A stretch of 64,000 nucleotides of DNA from the IMG/VR virus record IMGVR_UViG_3300044631_002422, positions 62,001-126,000 of that record; one strand, written 5' to 3'. Made by a program: the position numbers and the translations under genes. This stretch comes from a virus. Of the stretch, positions 56,903 to 64,000 are shown in pieces (the stretch's first letter is position 1; each line of letters starts with the position of its first letter). Below the pieces are notes generated by a model. That model was not told the origin of the DNA. It made no database searches and saw nothing but the letters and a program-made list of their open reading frames with translations.

Positions 56903-57196
56903 ATGGACAATCAGCCAGAACCGAAAAAAGCAAAAACCTTACAGTATGATATAGCGAGCCTTACAGACAATGACAAGTACATTATAGTCTTATCTAAACT
57001 TAATGGAGAGAGCATTGACTCTTGGGTAGCTGCAAATAACTTCAGGGTCAATGATTACCCTATTGTTAGAAATGCTATTTCTCAGATGATTTATGAAATG
57101 CATGAAAATGAATCAAAGAAGTCAACAACAACTATTCAGGAAGAACAAATTAAGAGCAGTGAAAAAGAAATAAAGAGTTTGCTTGACTCTCAATAA
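56903..57196 (+). CDS. hypothetical protein, last plus-strand gene
   Basis: The 97-residue product starts MDNQPEPKKAKTLQYDIASLT, has a helical middle (DSWVAANNFRVNDYPIVRNAISQMIYEMHE) and a charged tail. AAGGAAAAAC lies upstream. It is the last gene before the convergent minus-strand block. No family recognised. Confidence 0.5.
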   Translation: MDNQPEPKKAKTLQYDIASLTDNDKYIIVLSKLNGESIDSWVAANNFRVNDYPIVRNAISQMIYEMHENESKKSTTTIQEEQIKSSEKEIKSLLDSQ

Positions 57197-57236
57197 AAAA
57201 ATCCAGCGATATTTGAAAACCAAGTAACGCTGGATT
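57193..57236 (-). terminator. convergent (bidirectional) terminator
   Basis: AATCCAGCG (57200-57208) and CGCTGGATT (57228-57236) form a 9-bp stem. On the minus strand the stem is followed by a run of T (reverse of 57193-57200), so it best ends the virion operon. On the plus strand the tract is CTTATTTT, weaker. Confidence 0.8.
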
Positions 57237-57261
57237 CTTATTTTAAAATTTGAACTATTGA

Positions 57262-58236
57262 TTAATAGTATTCTAGCGACACATACAAACCATAAGCTTC
57301 TTTTGCGCCAGTTGAAAGAGGTGTGGCAGAAAGAGCAACTGACCAATTATGATGAGTTGAAACACCAGTTCCTCCATATGTTTTGATTCTATTACCAACA
57401 GTAGAACCATCACCAAAACTAAAACCAAATACAGTTGATTGATTTGTTGTATCAGTGAGATATTGCGTCCATTTCGGCCAAACCATACCGGTCCCACTAA
57501 TGGTTTGACTAACATGTAAATTCTTTTGGCCAGATCCGGGACTATCCAAAAGTGGTACAATTATACCAGTTCCGCCAACAGTGTCATAACTACCCGCAAC
57601 AGCAGCAGCAGAAAGACGAGAATCGCCATTAACTCTACTGTCTGAGCTAGTTCCGTTACGGAATACAGCACCAACACTATTTGTATAGTAGTTTTTCCCA
57701 CCGGTAATCAAAGCTGCTGGCCAAGGTTCTCCCCACCACCATAAGTCACCACTGCCTTGAGCAGCAGAATTAAGACCGTTGTCAGCACCTTGGTTATTGA
57801 ATGTACTTCCATTAAAATTGACAATCTCGGCAACCTTGGTATTGACACCACTGGCTGGATAATTGACATTAGCCCGATCATAAATTCTCAATTGACAATT
57901 CTGCACTCTAACTGCCGAGGTATGACCAAACTCAATACCGAGCGTACCATACATACTTCTAACGCCGCTTAAGCCGGTTGTACTTGGCGTTCCCGGAACA
58001 GAGTCAAGAACACATCGCCCACTAGGATAAGAATTTGCTACATATTTAATGTTTGAGGTAGCGTCAGCGATCACTGTAGCATCACCATTAGCAACATATG
58101 TAGTATCTTGGTACGCTCCAATTTGTACCGAAGATCCTTGAGTAGTACCAAAAAACGCAAGGCCAGAACCAGACAATGTTCTGACGCTAGGCGTTCCGTT
58201 GTTATTACCAAGTATTTGAAATTGTATTTCTGCCAT
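57262..58236 (-). CDS. virion structural protein
   Basis: The 324-residue minus-strand product is Gly/Ser/Thr/Asn-rich and almost free of charged helices, with long beta runs (LSGSGLAFFGTTQGSSVQIG, LRIYDRANVNYPASG, WSVALSATPLSTGAKEAYG). Its codon choice is GC-richer than most neighbours, as for abundant structural proteins. AGGAG precedes ATG 58236 and motif GTGTATAATA lies upstream. It is the promoter-distal gene of the minus-strand block and has its own promoter. Likely tail or head decoration; exact role unknown. Confidence 0.6.
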   Translation of the reverse strand: MAEIQFQILGNNNGTPSVRTLSGSGLAFFGTTQGSSVQIGAYQDTTYVANGDATVIADATSNIKYVANSYPSGRCVLDSVPGTPSTTGLSGVRSMYGTLGIEFGHTSAVRVQNCQLRIYDRANVNYPASGVNTKVAEIVNFNGSTFNNQGADNGLNSAAQGSGDLWWWGEPWPAALITGGKNYYTNSVGAVFRNGTSSDSRVNGDSRLSAAAVAGSYDTVGGTGIIVPLLDSPGSGQKNLHVSQTISGTGMVWPKWTQYLTDTTNQSTVFGFSFGDGSTVGNRIKTYGGTGVSTHHNWSVALSATPLSTGAKEAYGLYVSLEYY

Positions 58237-58264
58237 TTTATTTACTCCTGTTGAGGTTATAGTT

Positions 58265-58274
58265 TATTATACAC
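58265..58274 (-). promoter_or_regulatory. candidate late promoter, motif GYGTATARTA (minus strand)
   Basis: Read on the minus strand the decamer is GTGTATAATA, 29 bases before ATG 58236. TTGATA lies 14 bp upstream, too close for a normal -35. Fourth copy of the shared motif. Confidence 0.55.
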
Positions 58275-58299
58275 ATAATATCGAATATCAATTAAAATT

Positions 58300-59214
58300 T
58301 TATATAGTTCCAGTAGATGTTCCACTAGCACATTCAACTGGTGGACAACCTCCTTGTGGGCATTGTTCTGGGCATCCAACCCACACTGGAATCCATTCAT
58401 AGTTTATTCTTGCCGCAACTACCCAAATTAAATCCCTTACATATTCTTGATACAAGCTTGGATCTCGATTAGTTATTTGACATTTTTCTAATCTTTGATT
58501 AGGCCATTTAACATTACCTGTTGATGGAGATGTTTCTCCAGTATCCCTGAAAACTTTAATTGAAAAATGTGTTGGGCTGCATGGTGTTGATGGAGCTACA
58601 ATTGCTTGTTCTGCGACACCACAAATCATATGATGACCCATGCTCCATACTTTTCTATCTCGGTCCCATTGTAGTGCGACTGGGCCGCTTTTCCATATTC
58701 CACGATTATTAACAAACTCAGGATTAATTTCAAAAGGCCGTCCTCCAGAATTAGGAACTGGTCTATCTACTAAGTCTGTTCCCCATCCGCTAACTATCAT
58801 TGGTCCACGATGATGACTTACGGCAACCTGAGTAATGCTAGATCTATCCACATTTCTTTGATTAACGTCGGCTCCTCCAGTTCCAGTACCGTTATTCATA
58901 ACCATTTGATAGTCATTTTCCATCATGAATCGCACTGGGCTTAAAGTAGACAATAAAGTTGAAAAATAAGGGTCAAGCTCTGCTCTTGTTGCTCCAAGAT
59001 GACCACTATTATATTTTCCTTTTGATCTTGTATCTCCTTGAGGAACTTCAAAGCTAGACATAAGACCAGAACGATTTTGACCTCCAGCAGCAATAACTAT
59101 CGGAGAATAAAGCTGTTCCACTCCAGTAATTGTATAGTTTGATGGAAATAATCCAGCGGCAGCGGCAGCATCTGATACTGTGCCAAATGATCCGCTTATA
59201 TCTTTTGATCCCAT
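58300..59214 (-). CDS. virion-associated protein
   Basis: The 304-residue minus-strand product has an Ala-rich start (VSDAAAAAGLF), a mixed beta core (MVMNNGTGTGG, SITQVAVSHHRGPMIVSGWGTD) and a Cys-rich end (WVGCPEQCPQGGCPPVECASG). AAGGAAAATG precedes ATG 59214. Its place between two structural genes suggests a tail or head component. Pattern SHHRGPMIVSGWG looks conserved but cannot be assigned. Confidence 0.55.
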   Translation of the reverse strand: MGSKDISGSFGTVSDAAAAAGLFPSNYTITGVEQLYSPIVIAAGGQNRSGLMSSFEVPQGDTRSKGKYNSGHLGATRAELDPYFSTLLSTLSPVRFMMENDYQMVMNNGTGTGGADVNQRNVDRSSITQVAVSHHRGPMIVSGWGTDLVDRPVPNSGGRPFEINPEFVNNRGIWKSGPVALQWDRDRKVWSMGHHMICGVAEQAIVAPSTPCSPTHFSIKVFRDTGETSPSTGNVKWPNQRLEKCQITNRDPSLYQEYVRDLIWVVAARINYEWIPVWVGCPEQCPQGGCPPVECASGTSTGTI

Positions 59215-59224
59215 AACATTTTCC

Positions 59225-61981
59225 TTATATATCGTTTTTGATATTTGATTGATTAACTCTTGCTACCGGTCGTACTAAATTGGAGAATGCAGACGAATTA
59301 GTATGAGCAGACTTAGCTTTATCCTGCATATCAAAATTTGTTTTTTCAAATTTTAACTTTGGAAATGGAGGACGTTCTATTTCACTTCTTAATTTTTGTG
59401 CGCGCGCCCAAGAGTTTTTATTTATCTTTGCTATTCTATCTAAATTGTATTTTGCTAATTTTCCAAACTCTGGTGTCCAAGTATTGAATTTATATGTTGT
59501 TTTTACTCCACCGGTGGCGTCTGCTGATATATCCATACCGCTAACATAAGGACCATCACCAACAAATCTTTCGCCTATATTAAATGATGGAGCGCCAGCA
59601 AGTTCGATACTGCCAGTTTCACTTTCATGCATTTTAGCAGTGGAAACTTGAGCATAAATACTTCCAGCTATACGCAAATCCGAATAGCTTCCGTATACTT
59701 CTGGTGTGAGTTGTGATATTTCAGAAGCTTCTGCTTTTCCGTCTGGGCTATAGTTACCTCTAACTAAAATACCGTCGATTACTGTATCTTCCTTTAATGT
59801 AATCCAAGGGCCATAATTAAATCTTTGGCTTTCTTGGGGGATTCCAAAATATGTTGGATCTAGTACATCTGGAGGAATAGCTATTTGCAAACTTTCTTTA
59901 CCCGATCCTATATATGTTATCGGTGGAATATTTATTCCAAGCAGCATTTGGGCGACATAAGTTAATCCAAAATCTGGGGTAGTAACATAATCAAATTCTC
60001 TTGGTTGACAACCAGTTTTAAACATCACTCCAAATGTGCCTGTATTTGACCCAAAACCGTATGCATCATTTGTATACCAAAAAGATTCACCATCCGGTTG
60101 ACCCTTTTTAGATATTACATTACCAGATGCTCTATTTACTCCCAGAGCATAATCAGAACCAAGAGGCGATAAATCTGGAGTACCACCATTTCTTCCCGCT
60201 AAAATTGGGTATCCAACACAAGCCTGCATTTTTCCACTGCCATCAAAAAATGAAGCGTCAACGGAAGGAGCATAAAGCCCATACTGTATAAAAGCAGAAC
60301 TAGCTACCGACCAAGACCTCATGTAATAAGTGTCTTCAAAATCTTCTTGGGGTGAATAAATATTGTATCTTGTATTTGCGCTTTCACTCGGAAGAAAAAC
60401 AAAATACTCTTGTTTGTAAGAATTGCTTGCTACGGCAGAAACAGCTGAAAAAAGTTTGTCAGACAAGGCGTTTTTCTCTTCATTCCATGCTTTGTTTGCG
60501 CGTTGCAAACTTGTGTTAACTGCGTCGTAACTATTTCCTATTCCTTGTACAAGTAAATTCAAAACATTGGCAGTAACTTCTTGCGAAGCTGTAAATGGGG
60601 CAGTGTAAATGTTCCATATCCCATTTGGCTCTTTTCTAGAAATTATTTCCATTGTTTTCCAGAATTGCCAAGACTCTTTTCCTTCAAGTGCCATTCTAAT
60701 TTCAAATGGAGTACATCTATATATTCCAAATCCAGAAATGTATATTCCTATGCCAGCAGGAGCCAATGGCGATCCATAAACAATACCAGACGAACCAACA
60801 ATATTTGGATTGTTTTTCACAACGGCAGAAGTTATATTACGTTGACCCCAAACAGCGTATCCGGCAATAGCTATGTCAACAGGATTATATTCTAAATATC
60901 TAGTTCTTCTTCCGCCCCAAATAATTTTTTGTGTTACAACATCAGCTAACTCTTTACCAACATTGTAAGACATTAATATTTTATCTTTACGATTTCGTAC
61001 TTCTTCAATAAACTGTTTGATTCTATTTGGTTCTGGCGGAACTGATTTATCTACAATTTGCAAATAAATTGTTGGCTTTAGGCTATTTGGAATTTGCGCA
61101 CCTCCATCTGACAATCCATCAATTCCACTTTCTGGCTGAATACTGTAATAATAATCAAATTGATGAAACTCTGCAAGCTCTTGAAATAAACTATTCACAC
61201 TTTTAACTGGACCCTGAAGTCTTAAAGCAATTAAATCTCTATCGGTCAAACCAATACCTCTATAAAAGTTCTCTAGATTAGAAATATTTAAAGCGTACTC
61301 TGTTGCAGAAGGAGAAAGTTTAGGGCCAGAATTTTGTCCAGAAAATCTGATTGGACCGCCCCAAGGACTATTATTGTATGGCTCATGTTTTATCAACAAT
61401 TCAACAGCCGACAAAATACTAAGAACTGGCATACCAGAAGAATTAAACCCAGAAGACCCAAAATTCCCACCGGATTCATTATAGTTTAAACCATAAATAG
61501 GGTTTTCAAAAAATGCAAAAAGATTGTACACATTGTAGTAATTTGTGTAAAATGAATGGAAAGTGGCAATATTTGTACTCGACTCATATTGATTATACTG
61601 ATTAGCAAATAAGTCAGTGGCTCCATTCCAATTTTCTATTATAAGTTGCACACCATCCATAAGTTTAGATGGAGACTCAAGAATAATATCATATGTTCTG
61701 CCAGATGATGGACTTTCTTTGTACGACCACCTTTGAAAGATACCACCAAAATAAAATCCGCCATATTTGAAATAACAGGCAGTGCCAGTTGTTGGAGAAT
61801 TTGGACCTCCGCCAAAAAACGGATTTCCATTTGCATCTTTTTCTAAAAGAACTCCATTTGTTTCATCTTCAACTAAAGTCATTTGAAGAGTTCCGCCTTG
61901 TCCATTCACTGCCATATTGACGGTAATATTTGATATGTAAATACCAAACATTTTTGGAACATAGCCTTTATTTATTATCAT
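59225..61981 (-). CDS. large tail or baseplate protein
   Basis: The 918-residue minus-strand protein starts with a baseplate-hub-like beta region: FGIYISNITVNMAVNGQGG, CYFKYGGFYFGGIFQRW and YDIILESPSKLMDGVQLII. Long Gly/Ser/Tyr-rich parts follow, and a C-terminal helical part (LRSEIERPPFPKL). Size and the NMAVNGQGGTL/YGGFYFGGI repeats of short strands suit a tail hub or fibre-attachment protein. AGGA lies before ATG 61981. No enzyme motif seen. Confidence 0.6.
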   Translation of the reverse strand: MIINKGYVPKMFGIYISNITVNMAVNGQGGTLQMTLVEDETNGVLLEKDANGNPFFGGGPNSPTTGTACYFKYGGFYFGGIFQRWSYKESPSSGRTYDIILESPSKLMDGVQLIIENWNGATDLFANQYNQYESSTNIATFHSFYTNYYNVYNLFAFFENPIYGLNYNESGGNFGSSGFNSSGMPVLSILSAVELLIKHEPYNNSPWGGPIRFSGQNSGPKLSPSATEYALNISNLENFYRGIGLTDRDLIALRLQGPVKSVNSLFQELAEFHQFDYYYSIQPESGIDGLSDGGAQIPNSLKPTIYLQIVDKSVPPEPNRIKQFIEEVRNRKDKILMSYNVGKELADVVTQKIIWGGRRTRYLEYNPVDIAIAGYAVWGQRNITSAVVKNNPNIVGSSGIVYGSPLAPAGIGIYISGFGIYRCTPFEIRMALEGKESWQFWKTMEIISRKEPNGIWNIYTAPFTASQEVTANVLNLLVQGIGNSYDAVNTSLQRANKAWNEEKNALSDKLFSAVSAVASNSYKQEYFVFLPSESANTRYNIYSPQEDFEDTYYMRSWSVASSAFIQYGLYAPSVDASFFDGSGKMQACVGYPILAGRNGGTPDLSPLGSDYALGVNRASGNVISKKGQPDGESFWYTNDAYGFGSNTGTFGVMFKTGCQPREFDYVTTPDFGLTYVAQMLLGINIPPITYIGSGKESLQIAIPPDVLDPTYFGIPQESQRFNYGPWITLKEDTVIDGILVRGNYSPDGKAEASEISQLTPEVYGSYSDLRIAGSIYAQVSTAKMHESETGSIELAGAPSFNIGERFVGDGPYVSGMDISADATGGVKTTYKFNTWTPEFGKLAKYNLDRIAKINKNSWARAQKLRSEIERPPFPKLKFEKTNFDMQDKAKSAHTNSSAFSNLVRPVARVNQSNIKNDI

Positions 61982-61991
61982 GTCCTAAATC

Positions 61992-63398
61992 CTAATTTGA
62001 TGGTTGATTATCTGTCCATACATAGTCAAGATTGAGTGTATAACTACCGCTAATTGGATTCCAAGTTTCAGTCATATTTTCTCTGTATCTTGGCTTGACC
62101 GATGGTAGGTATGTATCAATATAAGCAAGCGCACTAGCGGTTGGTTTTGAAACTCTATTATTTTGGTCCATAGTTACGTCCAAACCTATGCTACGCTTTC
62201 TTTCGCCAGTAGTTTGCATGTCTTGAATAACCGGACCATTTGTTTTTGCAATAATTGGCAAAATTGCAACAATGTTGTTTCCGCCGTCTTCATTGTTGTA
62301 GGTAATGTTTAAACTAACACTCGCAGCACCCGGAAATGGAACAACTCTATCGTTAAAAGTTTGTCCGATAGTTATAACACCATCTGTTCGATTGTCACTT
62401 CTTGATAAAGAAGATGAATTGATATTGAATGTTTTTGTTCCGCCAGCAGTTACATAAAAAGTACTTGCCCATGTCGATATATTAGGTTTTATGTAAGTAT
62501 TGTAAAACGCTAAAGCATTCGTGTATTTATCAACTGTTCCACCATTTAAATTCAAAGAAGACAAACCACTAACAGTAATATTTACTTCTACATTTTGCGC
62601 ATCGGCAGTTTGATCACCAGTAAAACTAAATTCTATTGTTGAAGTTGCTGGATACAAACTTGTTTGCCAAGTTGTTGTAGCGCTATAAGTGCCTTCAAGA
62701 ATATCTTGACTAATTTGAATTGTGCGATTGTATGTAGAATAACCAACTGGAATTTCAAGAGCTATTAATTGTGGCGACTTTGAAAAATCTTGAGGCACAG
62801 TAGTAATTGGGTTGGTAGATATTCTGCCTTGCACCCAAGCTTTAGCAGCAATATAACCAGAGGAACCGGCAGGAACAGTACCTCCAGAAAGACCGCGAGG
62901 TCTTCCTGTGGCAGAAAGAGTTTGTGTTATTGTAAAAATAGTTTGCGGAAGACCAGTTCCAATATCTGTATATGTTGTTTCGTCTACGCTACTTTCCCAG
63001 CTTTCAGATATATCAAGCAAATTTGTTTTGCTTAATGTGGCTCCGGTAAAGTCATAAGCCTCAAAATTAAGTGTATAGTCTTGATTTTGAATACCACGAC
63101 TTGTTTCATCTTGCTGGGCCGCTTCGGTGCTTAAAAGAAAACAATCTGTAAAAACAAGAGGAACAACACCGTTGATTGTAAGGGTTCCTATTTCCCCAAT
63201 TGTTTTTGCTATAGTTTTTACTTGAGCCTGAAGGTCGCTATTTAAAATCAAAGTTCCAATTACAGTAATGCTATACTTAACGCCAAGATCAACACTGTCT
63301 TTTTTTACAGGCTCTGAATTTACACTGTATGTTGGAGATGGATTGTTTACATTTCCAATGTCTATTTGACCGCCACTATATGTAAATGTTATTGACAT
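61992..63398 (-). CDS. tail-associated structural protein
   Basis: The 468-residue minus-strand product is beta-rich with VKYSITVIGTLILNSDLQAQVKTI, IGEIGTLTINGVVPLVFTDCFLLS and several NxTxS-rich stretches, typical of tail proteins with immunoglobulin-like or jelly-roll parts. Its ATG overlaps the upstream gene by one base (TAATG). A virion role is inferred from composition and context. Confidence 0.58.
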   Translation of the reverse strand: MSITFTYSGGQIDIGNVNNPSPTYSVNSEPVKKDSVDLGVKYSITVIGTLILNSDLQAQVKTIAKTIGEIGTLTINGVVPLVFTDCFLLSTEAAQQDETSRGIQNQDYTLNFEAYDFTGATLSKTNLLDISESWESSVDETTYTDIGTGLPQTIFTITQTLSATGRPRGLSGGTVPAGSSGYIAAKAWVQGRISTNPITTVPQDFSKSPQLIALEIPVGYSTYNRTIQISQDILEGTYSATTTWQTSLYPATSTIEFSFTGDQTADAQNVEVNITVSGLSSLNLNGGTVDKYTNALAFYNTYIKPNISTWASTFYVTAGGTKTFNINSSSLSRSDNRTDGVITIGQTFNDRVVPFPGAASVSLNITYNNEDGGNNIVAILPIIAKTNGPVIQDMQTTGERKRSIGLDVTMDQNNRVSKPTASALAYIDTYLPSVKPRYRENMTETWNPISGSYTLNLDYVWTDNQPSN

Positions 63399-64000
63399 TA
63401 TTCGTAGCCTATTTCAAAAAGGGTTGTGGTTTTATTGGTAGGAGTTTTGATAAATAAAGTCGCTGTATTTGTGGTTAATGACCGCCCAGAAGCAAACATT
63501 GAAATCGCGGCAATTGGATTTGTTTGTTTGATAAACAACGGAATATCTTTTCCTTTATTGAAATCTGTTTCAATATACAAAGTAGTATTTGTTGTATTCG
63601 ATTGGTCGCCGCGAATGTACATCGAAATATTTTTGTTTGCAGCTGCGTACCCGCTTATATTTATCACACCCAAAAGCGACAGAGCGCCAATGTCCAAAGG
63701 GCTTGTACTACCACCTTGAGGAATTTCTGGCGGAACAGGGCGTGTTATGAACAAAGTAGTAAGAGTATTTTTCTCGATGTAATCTGGTCCACGCATCGTC
63801 AGTGTTGCGTTTGTTGCAAACACAGTATTTGGAATGCCATTCATTCTTAAGGTCAACGGATTAGCAATTGACGTTCCTCCATAATTTGGGTCGCCATTCA
63901 TATAAATTGGCATACTACTAGCGGAAATGCCATCCGATAATGGCAACCCAATAAATAAAGGAATTTCTGCTGACTTTGGGCCAGTAATAAAAAGGTTTGC
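63398..64000 (-). CDS. tail-fibre-like repeat protein, 5' end beyond window
   Basis: The reading frame is open to the right window edge, giving 200 residues of the C-terminal part; the TTG at 63946 is not a needed start. The chain is built of short repeats: LFITGP, IPLFIG, MPIYMNG, LTLRMNG, TTLFITRP, ISMYIRGD, TTLYIETD, IPLFIKQT, ATLFIKTP. Such alternating beta repeats fit a trimeric fibre. The N-terminus is not in the window. Confidence 0.62.
   Translation of the reverse strand, partial: ANLFITGPKSAEIPLFIGLPLSDGISASSMPIYMNGDPNYGGTSIANPLTLRMNGIPNTVFATNATLTMRGPDYIEKNTLTTLFITRPVPPEIPQGGSTSPLDIGALSLLGVINISGYAAANKNISMYIRGDQSNTTNTTLYIETDFNKGKDIPLFIKQTNPIAAISMFASGRSLTTNTATLFIKTPTNKTTTLFEIGYE

Noticed and set aside
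60581-60895. Plus-strand frame of 104 residues within the tail gene
   Set aside because: Antisense to a long minus-strand structural gene, low-quality composition, no ribosome site; a shadow.
1-64000. CRISPR arrays, IS elements or prophage attachment sites
   Set aside because: No regularly spaced repeats, no transposase frames and no duplicate of the tRNA-like 3' end were seen. Only the inteins and homing nucleases look mobile.

Overview
The window is a piece of a large, AT-rich tailed dsDNA bacteriophage genome (Caudoviricetes). The evidence is densely packed genes with 1-26 nt overlaps, long same-strand runs, a phage-style nucleotide-metabolism and replication set (two SSBs, class I ribonucleotide reductase, ThyX, MazG-like enzyme, PhoH, RecA, DnaB helicase, DnaG-like primase, dNMP kinase, DNA polymerase III alpha, DEDDh exonuclease), and a block of virion proteins at the right end. 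The host cannot be named from the sequence. It is probably Gram-negative-like, because several products carry Sec signal peptides and one carries a Tat-like signal. No RNA polymerase, terminase, portal or major capsid gene is visible. There is no gene-free stretch longer than about 140 bases.

Layout. 1-1170: a GC-richer block of small proteins (DUF551-like and two tandem paralogs). 1171-7660: small genes, an SSB, a GT9-like transferase, an exported zincin, a PAP2 phosphatase and several membrane proteins. 7660-13100: a GT4, a papain-like protease, a run of small membrane proteins (one holin-like), a terminator, and a phage sigma factor. 13100-23200: an isolated virion-like gene, nrdA/nrdB, an exported trypsin-like protease, a divergent tRNA-like RNA, thyX, a frameshifted ORF, a Tat-signal protein, a phosphoesterase, mazG-like, a second isolated virion-like gene, and phoH. 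23195-33009: small genes leading into recA (interrupted by an intein), a nuclease, helicase, primase and dNMP kinase. 33009-40883: a RecB/Cas4-like nuclease and a DNA polymerase III alpha encoded in three separate ORFs, with an exonuclease and a second SSB. 40880-54966: about 14 kb of glycosyltransferases, a nucleotidylyltransferase, an epimerase and methyltransferase-like proteins. 54963-57196: a Vsr-like endonuclease, a recombinase-like protein and two small genes. 57197-64000: convergent minus-strand virion/tail genes.

The main finds are protein-splicing elements in the replication machinery. recA carries an intein inside its Walker A loop. It has no Cys/Ser at position 1 but has the Trp/Cys/Thr triad of class 3 inteins. 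dnaE is fractured twice. One break is a plain fission just after the third catalytic aspartate, with three genes in the gap. The other is a split intein whose halves flank a free-standing Vsr-like (EDxHD) homing endonuclease gene. The predicted polymerase is therefore two polypeptides of 525 and about 519 residues, the second made by protein trans-splicing.

Regulation appears to be in two tiers. Host-like TTGACA/TATAAT promoters, three of them with an identical 16-bp spacer, precede genes in the left region. A shared motif GYGTATARTA precedes three virion-like genes and nrdA, and could be read by the phage sigma factor encoded next to its first copy. Many genes overlap by ATGA or TAATG and are probably translationally coupled, and TTG or GTG starts are fairly frequent.
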